From positions 1 through 64,000 of the forward strand of contig NZ_CCXI01000012.1 in assembly GCF_000820705.1 (NCBI RefSeq): a stretch of DNA of 64,000 nucleotides, read 5' to 3'. Each line of letters begins with the position of its first letter. Position 1 is the stretch's first letter. This document shows, one piece after another, positions 1-9,331 of the stretch. The notes under the pieces are model-generated. The model worked only from the letters and a program-made list of their open reading frames with translations. It was not told the origin of the DNA and did no database searches. This DNA is from Clostridium polynesiense. Lineage in GTDB: Bacteria; Bacillota; Clostridia; Clostridiales; Clostridiaceae. The position numbers and the translations under genes were made by a program.

Positions 1-1064
1 AAATACTCATACTGGATGAACCTACAGCGGTTCTGTCACCTCAGGAAATTAACGAACTTGGAATCATACTTAAAAATTTAGTAAGAGAAGGAAAATCTAT
101 AATATTGATAACTCATAAGCTCAAGGAAGTTAAAAGTATGAGTGACAGAGTTACCATAATAAGAAGAGGTAAGGTTATAGATGTAGTTAATACAAAAGAT
201 ACTGATATTGACTCTCTTGCAGAAATGATGGTAGGAAGAAAGGTCAATTTAGTAGTAGAAAAAGAGAAATCAAACACAGGAGAAACTGTTTTAAAAATAG
301 AAAAACTAAAAGTTCTGGATAACAGAGATTTACCTGCAGTAAAAGATGTTAGCCTAGAGCTTAAAAAGGGAGAAATTTTAGCCATTGCAGGTGTAGATGG
401 AAATGGACAAACTGAATTAATTGAGGCTATAGCGGGTCTTAGAAAGTCCCTGCAGGGAGAAGTTTACTTAAATGGTAAAAACATAACTAATAAGACTCCT
501 AGAGAAATAATTGAAACCGGTTTGGGACATATTGCGGAAGACAGACATAAAAGAGGGTTAATACTTGACTTCTCCTTAGTGGAGAATTCTGTTTTAGGAT
601 ATCATTATAAAGCTCCTTTTGCTAAAGGAATTATGATGGATTATCAAAAGGTAAGAGAATGGTCAAAGAAGTTAATTAAAAATTATGACTGCAGAACACC
701 AAATGAAGATGTTAATGCGGCAGCCCTATCTGGTGGAAATCAGCAAAAAATAATCGTTGCAAGAGAAATTGAAAAAGACCCCGAAGTAATAATAGCAGCT
801 CAGCCTACTAGAGGTTTGGATGTTGGGGCTATAGAGTATATCCATAAAAGGTTAGTTGAAGAAAGAGATAGAGGCAGAGGGGTGCTTTTAGTATCCTTAG
901 AGCTTGATGAAGTTCTCTCTCTAGCAGACAGGATTGCAGTTATTTACGATGGTGAAATTGTAGATGTTTTAAAAAGAGAAGATGCTACAGAGCAGAAGCT
1001 TGGTATATTAATGGCTGGCGGAAGCTTGAAAAAATCGGAAAATGGAGGAGAGGCAAATGAATAA
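1..1064 (+). CDS. Nucleoside/sugar-type ABC transporter ATPase (5' partial)
   Basis: The gene runs in from the left edge. Before the first internal ATG the open frame (from base 3) already encodes a Walker B motif, ILILDEPTAVLSP. A second ATPase domain follows, with a degenerate Walker A (GVDGNGQTE), a signature LSGGNQQKIIVARE and a degenerate Walker B (AAQPTRGLDVGA) that lacks the catalytic Glu. Two tandem ATPase domains with a weak second site are typical of RbsA/MglA/NupO-type ATPases that energise import of ribose, galactose or nucleosides. Two permeases follow with 8-bp overlaps, the layout of Bmp/Nup nucleoside importers. The substrate is inferred from this organisation; the lipoprotein gene would lie upstream, outside the window. 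Confidence 0.9.
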   Translation, partial: ILILDEPTAVLSPQEINELGIILKNLVREGKSIILITHKLKEVKSMSDRVTIIRRGKVIDVVNTKDTDIDSLAEMMVGRKVNLVVEKEKSNTGETVLKIEKLKVLDNRDLPAVKDVSLELKKGEILAIAGVDGNGQTELIEAIAGLRKSLQGEVYLNGKNITNKTPREIIETGLGHIAEDRHKRGLILDFSLVENSVLGYHYKAPFAKGIMMDYQKVREWSKKLIKNYDCRTPNEDVNAAALSGGNQQKIIVAREIEKDPEVIIAAQPTRGLDVGAIEYIHKRLVEERDRGRGVLLVSLELDEVLSLADRIAVIYDGEIVDVLKREDATEQKLGILMAGGSLKKSENGGEANE

Positions 1065-2130
1065 AAGTAATACGAAATATCTAAAGTCTTTTAAAGGCAT
1101 TGGCACTTCAATGCTGGCTATTATTGTCGGACTGCTTGTATCTGTTCTATTTGTTGTTATCTCCTCAGATAAAGGTATAATAGAATCAGCCTCCACGCTA
1201 TTTGAATCTCTGTGGAAGGGAAGCTTTGGTACTTCAGATAACTTAATTGAAACTATGGTGTTTGCAGTACCTCTTATTTTTACAGGACTTGCACACGCCA
1301 TAGCATTTAAAACCGGACTTTTTAACATTGGAGTTGAAGGTCAGTTTATAATAGGTATGCTTATTGCAGCTGTGATAGGAATTATTCCTGGACTACCTAG
1401 AATAATACATCTTCCCTTAGTACTTATAGGAGGAGCTTTAGGGGGAGCAATCTGGGCTGCTATACCAGGTTATCTTAAAGCTAAAACCGGTACCAATGAA
1501 GTTGTTAATACTATTATGATGAACTTTATTGCAATGCATATCACTAACTATGTTGTTAATTCAACTAAAGCGAAAGGTACAGAAGCTACTGCCCTTCTTA
1601 CTGAAAGTGCAAGTCTAACAAGGTTTTTAGGAGATCAATACAGACTAACAACAGGTATATTCATAGCTTTGATATTTGTAGTAATAGTTTACTTCCTTCT
1701 GTGGAAAACAACTATTGGATATGAATTAAGAGCTGTTGGATCAAACCTTTTTGCTGCGGAATACGGCGGAATAAACATTAAGAAAAATATTGTTTTAGCA
1801 ATGGCTATTTCAGGTTTAATAGCAGGACTTGGAGGTGCTATACACATTTCCGGTGTTCAGCATCAGGCCTTTAAGCTCTTTGGATTCCCTAACTTCGGTT
1901 TTGATGGAATCGCTGTTGCTTTAGTTGCTAAGAGTAATCCTTTTGGAGTTATTTTCTCTGCTATATTATTCGGTGCATTAGATCTAAGCTCAGGAACATT
2001 GATGTTATATGGAATTTCCAAATCTGTATCATATTTAATTCAAGGTACAGTAATACTGTTTATTGCAGCTGAGAATATTTATAGATTTATCGGAGAAAGG
2101 AGAAAGAAGGAGGTAGTAAAGAATGAGTAA
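1057..2130 (+). CDS. ABC transporter permease, nucleoside-type (first subunit)
   Basis: Polytopic protein of 357 residues of the BPD_transp_2 family (RbsC-like; NupP/YufP type). It has many hydrophobic helices and the characteristic region GTNEVVNTIMMNFIAMHI. The ATG at 1057 is chosen because GGAGGAG at 1044-1050 sits 6 nt upstream; the ATG at 1042 would overlap that ribosome site. It overlaps the ATPase gene by 8 bp and the next permease by 8 bp, so translation is probably coupled. It should form a heterodimeric channel with the next gene product. The substrate class (nucleosides) is inferred from family and gene order. Confidence 0.88.
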   Translation: MNKSNTKYLKSFKGIGTSMLAIIVGLLVSVLFVVISSDKGIIESASTLFESLWKGSFGTSDNLIETMVFAVPLIFTGLAHAIAFKTGLFNIGVEGQFIIGMLIAAVIGIIPGLPRIIHLPLVLIGGALGGAIWAAIPGYLKAKTGTNEVVNTIMMNFIAMHITNYVVNSTKAKGTEATALLTESASLTRFLGDQYRLTTGIFIALIFVVIVYFLLWKTTIGYELRAVGSNLFAAEYGGINIKKNIVLAMAISGLIAGLGGAIHISGVQHQAFKLFGFPNFGFDGIAVALVAKSNPFGVIFSAILFGALDLSSGTLMLYGISKSVSYLIQGTVILFIAAENIYRFIGERRKKEVVKNE

Positions 2131-3073
2131 CGAAACAAGTATTTTATTAATTGGTCTTATTGCTTCTACGTTAAGGTTGGCTACTCCTCTTATATTTGCC
2201 ACCTTAGGTGGTGTTTTCTCTGAAAAATCTGGAGTTGTAAATATTGCATTGGAAGGAATAATGACAGCAGGAGCATTTTTTGCTGTACTAGGTTCTCATA
2301 TTACAGGAAATGCATGGATGGGACTTTTAGTAGGAGTGCTTGGCGGAGTGCTTATGGCTGCAATACATGCCTTTTTAAGCATCCATCTTCAAGCTGAGCA
2401 GGTAGTTTCCGGTGTTGGTATCAACGTTTTTTCTTCAGCCTTTGTAGGATTCCTGCTTTATAAGGTATTTGGAAACCCTTCTCAATCAGGATCTGTAGCA
2501 TCTATTCCATATCCTAAAGAGTTCTTTTTAAATCTGCCCATAATAGGTGATACCTTTATAGGAACCATATTATCTGATTTAAACTGGTTTGTTTGGCTTG
2601 CATTCATAATGGTAGCTCTTTCAGCATTTTTATTCAATAAAACTGCTTTAGGACTTAGAATAAAGGCTGTAGGTGAGCATCCTAAAGCTGCAGATACTCT
2701 AGGTATAAGCGTTTATGGCATCAGATATTTTTCAGTTATAATGTCAGGTGTACTAGGAGGCTTGGGAGGAGCAACCCTTTCTATAGGTATACTTAATTCC
2801 TTTAGAGAAAATATGGTCAGCGGAAGAGGTTTTATCGCCTTAGCAGCTATGATATTCGGTAACTGGAAGCCTAAAAACGCCATGATTGCATGTCTGCTCT
2901 TTGGATTTGCAGAAGCACTTCAGCTGGCAGCACAAGGATTTTCAATTAAGCTTCCTCAGGAGTTTTACGCAGCCTTCCCATATGCCTTAACAATGCTTGT
3001 ATTGGTTGGTGTGGTAGGTAAGACACAGGCTCCTGCAGCGGATGGAGAACCATATAAAAAAGGACAGAGATAG
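2123..3073 (+). CDS. ABC transporter permease, nucleoside-type (second subunit)
   Basis: Permease of 316 residues and the same superfamily as the preceding gene (NupQ/YufQ type). The family region SGVVNIALEGIMTAGAFFAV is near residues 34-53. AAGGAGG lies 9 nt before the ATG. The gene ends the importer operon and is followed by a strong terminator hairpin at 3149-3190. Transport of purine or pyrimidine nucleosides is likely, but other BPD_transp_2 substrates cannot be excluded. Confidence 0.88.
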   Translation: MSNETSILLIGLIASTLRLATPLIFATLGGVFSEKSGVVNIALEGIMTAGAFFAVLGSHITGNAWMGLLVGVLGGVLMAAIHAFLSIHLQAEQVVSGVGINVFSSAFVGFLLYKVFGNPSQSGSVASIPYPKEFFLNLPIIGDTFIGTILSDLNWFVWLAFIMVALSAFLFNKTALGLRIKAVGEHPKAADTLGISVYGIRYFSVIMSGVLGGLGGATLSIGILNSFRENMVSGRGFIALAAMIFGNWKPKNAMIACLLFGFAEALQLAAQGFSIKLPQEFYAAFPYALTMLVLVGVVGKTQAPAADGEPYKKGQR

Positions 3074-3148
3074 GTCAGAGCCTAAGCATAAGCTTAAATT
3101 AGCTTGACTTATAAAATATAATTTAAAGGAAAAAGCTTAACATATTTT

Positions 3149-3190
3149 AATCTAAAGATTCAGCCCTCTGAATCTTTAGATTTATTTTTT
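3149..3190 (+). terminator. Intrinsic terminator of the ABC importer operon
   Basis: A perfect 15-bp stem (3149-3163 with 3168-3182) and a 4-nt loop, followed by a T-rich stretch. It lies 75 bp after the last permease and before rpoN. Confidence 0.85.
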
Positions 3191-3305
3191 ATAAAACCTT
3201 TTAACTTCATGGTGCAGGAAGTATGTAATCCTTTTAAACTCTACATTATTAAACTTTATATGTTATAATTAATATAAAACTACTAAGATTGTATGGTGAT
3301 TTACG

Positions 3306-4682
3306 ATGAAATTAGATTATAGTTTAAATTTAACCCAGGATCAAAAGTTAATTATGACGCAAGCCATGCAGCTTTCGATACGACTTCTTCAGATGTCTAC
3401 TTTTGAATTAAAGGAATACATAGATAAAGAGTTTTCTGAAAACCCTATCCTGGAAGCTCAGTATGTAAAAAGCGAAGAAGAACAAAAAATTCAGGATAGA
3501 ATAAATTACAAGGAAATGATTAAATACCTTGAATTTGATAATTATGGTTCTCAGAATTATTCATCTTACAATGAGGATTCAGATATATCACCCTTTACCT
3601 TCATAAGCAATAAAAAATCCTTAAAAGAATATCTTCATGAACAGATTGTAGATCTTCAGAACGACAAATATATAAATTCCATATGTGATTATTTAATAGA
3701 GAACATAGACGAACGAGGATATCTTCCTATGGATATAAAGGATATATGCAGGGAAATTAATGTTACTGTAGCCCAGGCAGAAGAAGCTTTAAGCATATTA
3801 AAGAGCCTGGATCCTCCTGGAATAGCAGCAAAAGATTTAAAAGAATGTCTTAAGCTTCAGCTAAAAAGAAAAGGTTTTTATGATGAAAGAATCTACTATA
3901 TCATTGAAAACCATCTGGAAAATCTTGCGGACAATAAATATATTGTTATTGCCAGGGAAATGAACATTGCTCCTCAAGAAGCTCAGGCTTTAGGGGATAT
4001 AATAAAATCCTTAGAGCCTAAGCCCTCCAGAGGCTTTTATACAGGAGAAGATACAAAATATGTAATCCCTGACGCATATATAAGAAATATTAACGGTGAA
4101 TATTATATTGTGATGAATGATGATGTACTTCCTAAACTCTCCGTTAATTCCATGTATAAAGAGATTATAAAGGAGGATAAGGACAAGGAAGCTGCAGAAT
4201 ATGTTAAAGATAAGCTTAATTCAGCTATGTTTTTAATTAAAGGAATAGAAAGCAGAAGAAGTACCCTTTATAAGGTTTTAGAGAAGATCATAGAAAAGCA
4301 GAGGGACTATTTTGATCGGGGAGAAGATTATTTAAAGCCAATGACTTTAAAGGATATAGCTCAGGAAATAGATATGCATGAATCTACCGTAAGCAGAGCT
4401 ATTAAAGATAAATATATTCTTACAGAAAGAAAAACCATTAAAATAAGAGATTTATTTGTAACAGGAATACAGAAATCAATGTCTAATGAAGATGTAGCAA
4501 CCTCTAATATTAAAAAGAAGATTAAGGAGCTTATAGATGAAGAGGAAAAAAGCAAGCCTTTGTCTGATCAGGCTCTTTGTGACATATTAAATGCTATGCA
4601 GTTTGAAATATCAAGGAGGACGGTAGCTAAATACAGAGAGGAGCTTGGCATAAAAAGCTCCAGTAAGAGGAAAAGGTTTTAA
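3306..4682 (+). CDS. rpoN: RNA polymerase sigma-54 factor
   Basis: Sigma-54, 458 residues. The N-terminal glutamine/leucine-rich activator-interacting region contains QAMQLSIRLLQMSTFELKEY. A core-binding domain follows, then a helix-turn-helix near residues 352-373 (DIAQEIDMHESTVSRAIKDK), and the diagnostic RpoN box RRTVAKYREELGI at about 437-449 that reads the -24 element. Sigma-54 needs an AAA+ activator to open promoters. A LevR-type activator with the GAFTGA loop is encoded at 40231-43044, and a -24/-12 promoter lies at 43409-43426. The gene is monocistronic, between terminators. Confidence 0.97.
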   Translation: MKLDYSLNLTQDQKLIMTQAMQLSIRLLQMSTFELKEYIDKEFSENPILEAQYVKSEEEQKIQDRINYKEMIKYLEFDNYGSQNYSSYNEDSDISPFTFISNKKSLKEYLHEQIVDLQNDKYINSICDYLIENIDERGYLPMDIKDICREINVTVAQAEEALSILKSLDPPGIAAKDLKECLKLQLKRKGFYDERIYYIIENHLENLADNKYIVIAREMNIAPQEAQALGDIIKSLEPKPSRGFYTGEDTKYVIPDAYIRNINGEYYIVMNDDVLPKLSVNSMYKEIIKEDKDKEAAEYVKDKLNSAMFLIKGIESRRSTLYKVLEKIIEKQRDYFDRGEDYLKPMTLKDIAQEIDMHESTVSRAIKDKYILTERKTIKIRDLFVTGIQKSMSNEDVATSNIKKKIKELIDEEEKSKPLSDQALCDILNAMQFEISRRTVAKYREELGIKSSSKRKRF

Positions 4683-4683
4683 A

Positions 4684-4721
4684 GAAGCATGCAATTTGTA
4701 ATTGTATGCTTCTATTTTATT
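4684..4721 (+). terminator. rpoN terminator
   Basis: A 13-bp stem with one G-U pair (4684-4696 with 4700-4712), a 3-nt loop, then TATTTTATT. It starts immediately after the rpoN stop codon. Confidence 0.8.
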
Positions 4722-4871
4722 AAATCCTTTAAAAGGTTGTTGACAGAAAGTTTACTAAATTAGTATTTATTTGCCATAATATTAATGTTATTATAATTAA
4801 TAAAATACCAGTACCTAGAGAATAATAATATCAATGAGTAAAAGATTTTTCTAAAATATTTTAAAATACCC

Positions 4872-4900
4872 TTTAAAATCTCACAGCTTTAGTTTATAAT
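4872..4900 (+). promoter_or_regulatory. Promoter of the cggR-gap glycolytic cluster
   Basis: TTTAAA at 4872-4877 and a perfect TATAAT at 4895-4900 are separated by 17 bp. The predicted start near 4907 lies directly before the CggR-type operator. Confidence 0.7.
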
Positions 4901-4908
4901 AATTCTTG

Positions 4909-4946
4909 TGGGACACAAATTAAAAGAGTGGGACAGTTGAAGACCA
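4909..4946 (+). promoter_or_regulatory. CggR operator (two half-sites 20 bp apart)
   Basis: TGGGAC occurs at 4909-4914 and at 4929-4934, with the 20-bp periodicity and trailing TAAA / AGAC elements expected from the known Bacillus CggR operator (CGGGAC-N6-TGTC-N4, repeated). It lies just downstream of the predicted transcription start, as in B. subtilis, where CggR acts as a roadblock relieved by fructose-1,6-bisphosphate. Confidence 0.75.
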
Positions 4947-4960
4947 AAGGAGTGCTTATC

Positions 4961-5995
4961 TTGCAGGAAATATTAAGATTACAAATGAAAATTATTCCTG
5001 AGCTTATTGAAACTTTAGAAAAAAGGTATAGCATTCTTCGAACTATATACTTTAATCAGCCTATCGGTAGAAGAATTCTAGCTAATAAATTGGAACTTGG
5101 CGAGCGAATTGTAAGAACTGAAATAGGCTTTTTAAAAGCCCAGAACTTAATTAATATCAGTGCTCCCGGTATGACAGTCACCAAAGACGGAGAAGAGGTT
5201 TTAGAGCATCTTAAAGGATATATTCATGAAATCAGAGGTATTACAAGCCTTGAAGATGACCTGAAGATATGCCTGGGAGTTAACAGGGTTATAGTAGTTC
5301 CCGGATGCATAGATACTGATAATGCAGTTCTAAAGGAACTGGGTAAAGCAGCAGCTAACTATCTTAAGAGCATAATTAAAGACAATGATATTTTAGCTCT
5401 TACCGGAGGAAGCACCATTAAAGAGGTGGTAGACAGTTTTCCAAAAACTTCTCAATATAAAAATATTTTAGTAGTACCCTCCAGGGGAGGGATGGGAAAA
5501 AAGATGGAAACTCTTGCTAATACTTTGGCCTCGGTGCTGGCTGACAAATTAAACGGAAGCTATAATATGCTTCATGTACCGGAAAACATAAGTGAAGAAG
5601 TTTTGGGTACACTAATGAAAGAAAAGGAAATAAAAGAAACTATAGATAATATACATAAAGCTAACATATTCTTATATGGAATAGGAAAAGCAGAGGATAT
5701 GGCAAGAAAAAGGGGTATTTCCGAAGCACAAATCGAAGAACTGAAATCTCTGGGTGCAGTTGGAGAAGCATATGGATGCTACTTCAATATTCATGGAGAA
5801 GTGGTTTACACAACTCCAACCCTTGGTATAACATTGTGTGACAGCGGAAGGATAAATACTCATATAGCAGTGGCTGGAGGCAGGCATAAGGTTGAAGCTA
5901 TTATAGCTGCTTGCATTAATCAGAAAAAGGTTACTCTGGTAACCGATGAATCTGCGGCAAAAGAAATATTGGCATTTGCTAATTTTAGTGCATAG
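4961..5995 (+). CDS. cggR: Central glycolytic genes regulator CggR (SorC family)
   Basis: Repressor of 344 residues. The N-terminal winged helix contains KRYSILRTIYFNQPIGRR; the rest is a SorC sugar-binding domain with the phosphate-site motif LALTGGSTIKEVV, VVPSRGGMG and VAVAGGRHK. A TTG start at 4961 is preferred: AAAGGAG (4946-4952) lies 8 nt upstream, and the length then matches B. subtilis CggR (about 340 residues). The longer GTG start at 4928 would lie inside the operator. Known homologues sense fructose-1,6-bisphosphate. It is the first gene of the glycolytic cluster and autoregulates through the adjacent operator (inference). Confidence 0.93.
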   Translation: MQEILRLQMKIIPELIETLEKRYSILRTIYFNQPIGRRILANKLELGERIVRTEIGFLKAQNLINISAPGMTVTKDGEEVLEHLKGYIHEIRGITSLEDDLKICLGVNRVIVVPGCIDTDNAVLKELGKAAANYLKSIIKDNDILALTGGSTIKEVVDSFPKTSQYKNILVVPSRGGMGKKMETLANTLASVLADKLNGSYNMLHVPENISEEVLGTLMKEKEIKETIDNIHKANIFLYGIGKAEDMARKRGISEAQIEELKSLGAVGEAYGCYFNIHGEVVYTTPTLGITLCDSGRINTHIAVAGGRHKVEAIIAACINQKKVTLVTDESAAKEILAFANFSA

Positions 5996-6066
5996 ATTAA
6001 CTGTTTTGCTGCAATATAATTATTGATAAATATTTTTTTAAATATTAAATAAATTTTAGGAGGTAA

Positions 6067-7083
<1,017 letters not shown>

Positions 7084-7115
7084 TATCCCATAATTTATAA
7101 TATAGCACATAATAA

Positions 7116-7155
7116 GGTCTGGTTTTGTAGTTGATTTGGGCTATAAACCCAGACC
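7116..7155 (+). other. Hairpin in the gap-pgk spacer
   Basis: GGTCTGG (7116-7122) pairs with CCAGACC (7149-7155), with inner complementarity. Only a short ATTTTA follows, so an mRNA processing or stability element, or a weak attenuator, is more likely than a full terminator. Confidence 0.45.
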
Positions 7156-7208
7156 ATTTTACTATTAAACCTTTATTTATCACTAATTACATTAAAAGAG
7201 GTGGAAGT

Positions 7209-8402
7209 ATGAATTTCAATAAAAAAACCATTGAAGATATAAATGTAAAAGGTAAAAGAGTCCTTGTAAGATGCGATTTTAACGTTCCATTGAAGGATGG
7301 AGTTATAACTGATGAGAACAGACTTAACGGAGCTATGCCTACTATTAAGTATTTAATAGAAAATGGAGCAAAGGTAATTCTATGCTCCCATCTGGGTAAG
7401 GCAAAAGGTCCTGATCCATCTAAAACTCTTGCTCCTGTAGCTAAGCGTCTTGGAGAAATGCTGGGTAAAGAGGTTGTTTTTGCAGCGGATGATGAAGTAG
7501 TGGGAGAAAATGCAAGAAAAGCTGTAAATGAAATGAAGGAAGGAGATGTAGTCCTTCTTGAAAATACAAGATTCAGACCTGAAGAAGGGAAAAATGAAGA
7601 TGCTTTTTCAAAGGATCTTGCTTCCTTAGCTGATATCTATGTAAATGATGCTTTTGGTACTGCTCATAGAGCACACTGCTCTACAGTGGGAGTTACAAAG
7701 TTTGTGGACACTGCAGTATGCGGATATCTTATACAAAAAGAGCTTAAGTTCTTAGGAGGAGCTGTAGAGTCCCCTGAAAGACCTTTTGTAGCTATCCTTG
7801 GAGGTGCTAAGGTATCTGATAAAATAAATGTTATAAATAACCTTTTAGAAAAGGTTGATACCCTTATTATAGGTGGAGGAATGGCTTATACCTTCCTGAA
7901 AGCAAAAGGATTTGAAATCGGTACTTCCCTGGTAGAAGAAGATAAAGTTCAATATGCCAAGGAAATGATGGAAAAAGCAGCGGATAAAAAGGTTAAAATG
8001 CTTCTTCCTCTTGATAATGTAGTAGCTGATAAATTTGCAGCAGAGGCTGAACCGGTAGTAACTGAGGATGAAAATATTCCAAGCGGCTTCATGGGACTTG
8101 ATATCGGACCTAAAACTTCAAAATTATATGCCGATGCGGTTAAAGATGCAAAAACAGTGATTTGGAACGGACCTATGGGAGTTTTCGAGTTTGAGAACTT
8201 TGCTAAAGGAACAGTAGAAGTTGCAAAGGCATTGGCAGAAACTGATGCTACAACTATAATAGGAGGAGGAGACAGTGCTGCAGCTGTAAATATATTAGGC
8301 TTCGGAGATAAGATGACTCATATATCTACAGGAGGCGGTGCTTCACTGGAATTCCTTGAAGGAAAAGAGCTGCCAGGTATAGCAGCATTAAATGATAAGT
8401 AA
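7209..8402 (+). CDS. pgk: Phosphoglycerate kinase
   Basis: PGK of 397 residues, the usual bacterial length. The N-terminal substrate site is [15 protein letters not shown] and the C-terminal nucleotide site includes GGGDSAAAV. It transfers the acyl phosphate of 1,3-bisphosphoglycerate to ADP. The ATG at 7209 follows AGAGGTGGA. An in-frame upstream ATG at 7131 would add 26 residues lacking family similarity and would fall inside the spacer hairpin. It is the third gene of the glycolytic cluster. Confidence 0.97.
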   Translation: MNFNKKTIEDINVKGKRVLVRCDFNVPLKDGVITDENRLNGAMPTIKYLIENGAKVILCSHLGKAKGPDPSKTLAPVAKRLGEMLGKEVVFAADDEVVGENARKAVNEMKEGDVVLLENTRFRPEEGKNEDAFSKDLASLADIYVNDAFGTAHRAHCSTVGVTKFVDTAVCGYLIQKELKFLGGAVESPERPFVAILGGAKVSDKINVINNLLEKVDTLIIGGGMAYTFLKAKGFEIGTSLVEEDKVQYAKEMMEKAADKKVKMLLPLDNVVADKFAAEAEPVVTEDENIPSGFMGLDIGPKTSKLYADAVKDAKTVIWNGPMGVFEFENFAKGTVEVAKALAETDATTIIGGGDSAAAVNILGFGDKMTHISTGGGASLEFLEGKELPGIAALNDK

Positions 8403-8423
8403 TACAGAGGTTTCTCTGTATTA
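8400..8423 (+). other. Hairpin overlapping the pgk stop codon
   Basis: A perfect 10-bp inverted repeat (8400-8409 with 8414-8423, loop GTTT) includes the TAA stop of pgk. No T tract follows, so a transcript stability or processing element is more likely than a terminator. Confidence 0.5.
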
Positions 8424-8452
8424 CCTTTAATAATTAATAATGAGGTGTTAAT

Positions 8453-9199
8453 ATGAGAAAGGCAATTATAGCAGGAAACTGGAAAATGCATTACACAGTA
8501 CAGGAAGCTGTTAAATTAGTTGAAGATTTAAAACCTTTAGTTAAGGATGCTTCCTGTGATGTAGTGGTTTGCCCTACATTTGTATGCCTTGATGCTGTGG
8601 TAAAAGCAGCTAAAGGGTCCAATATAAAGGTTGGAGCTCAAAACATGCATTTTGAAGAAAAGGGAGCTTACACAGGAGAAGTGGCTCCGGGAATGCTTGA
8701 AGCGTTAAATGTCGATTATGTAGTTATCGGTCACAGCGAAAGAAGACAGTATTTTGCTGAGACAGATGAAACAGTTAACAAAAAGCTTAAGGCAGCTTTT
8801 AATCATAATCTAATTCCTATTTTATGCGTTGGAGAATCTCTTGAAGAAAGAGAAGGAAATAAAACTGAAGAGATTATCGGAGCTCAGATAGAAAAAGATT
8901 TAGAAGGTTTAAAGGCTGATCAGGTAGAAAAACTTGTTATAGCTTATGAACCAATTTGGGCAATTGGCACAGGTAAAACAGCCACTTCTGAGCAGGCAAA
9001 CGATACTATAAAAGCTATAAGAGCTATGGTGGCTAAAGCTTACGGCAGCGAGGTTGCCGATAAGGTTAGAATTCAATACGGCGGATCCGTTAAGCCATCA
9101 ACTATAAAAGAACAGATGGAGCAATCTGATATAGATGGAGCTTTAGTAGGCGGTGCCAGCTTAATAGCTTCAGACTTTGCAAGCATTGTTAACTACTAA
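8453..9199 (+). CDS. tpiA: Triosephosphate isomerase
   Basis: TIM-barrel isomerase of 248 residues. N-terminal AGNWKMH carries the catalytic Lys, VIGHSERRQ the catalytic His, and [14 protein letters not shown] the catalytic Glu and flexible loop. It interconverts dihydroxyacetone phosphate and glyceraldehyde-3-phosphate, which also links glycolysis to the DhaKLM products encoded downstream. It is 50 bp after pgk and probably in the same transcript. Confidence 0.98.
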   Translation: MRKAIIAGNWKMHYTVQEAVKLVEDLKPLVKDASCDVVVCPTFVCLDAVVKAAKGSNIKVGAQNMHFEEKGAYTGEVAPGMLEALNVDYVVIGHSERRQYFAETDETVNKKLKAAFNHNLIPILCVGESLEEREGNKTEEIIGAQIEKDLEGLKADQVEKLVIAYEPIWAIGTGKTATSEQANDTIKAIRAMVAKAYGSEVADKVRIQYGGSVKPSTIKEQMEQSDIDGALVGGASLIASDFASIVNY

Positions 9200-9204
9200 A
9201 ATAT

Positions 9205-9256
9205 TTAACAAATATTAATTGTTCAAGAATAGATAATATTTGTTAAGTTGTTTTTT
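9205..9256 (+). terminator. Possible terminator after tpiA
   Basis: A perfect but A/T-rich 13-bp stem (9205-9217 with 9234-9246) is followed by GTTGTTTTTT. It may end the cggR-gap-pgk-tpi transcript in part; a promoter overlaps its T tract. Confidence 0.55.
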
Positions 9257-9276
9257 ACTGTTATAACTAGTATAAT
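9248..9276 (+). promoter_or_regulatory. Promoter for gpmI
   Basis: TTGTTT (9248-9253) and a perfect TATAAT (9271-9276) with 17-bp spacing, 56 bp before the gpmI start. It overlaps the T tract of the preceding hairpin, suggesting that gpmI and eno can be transcribed independently of CggR. Confidence 0.6.
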
Positions 9277-9331
9277 GTAAGGTAGCAAAAACAGTAAAAG
9301 TAATTAATTAAGTATATTTTGGAGGTTAACC

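Noticed and set aside
1100-1115. TTGGCACTTCAATGCT, resembling a -24/-12 promoter
   Set aside because: The GG-GC spacing is 11 rather than 12 bp and it lies inside the coding sequence of an ABC permease.
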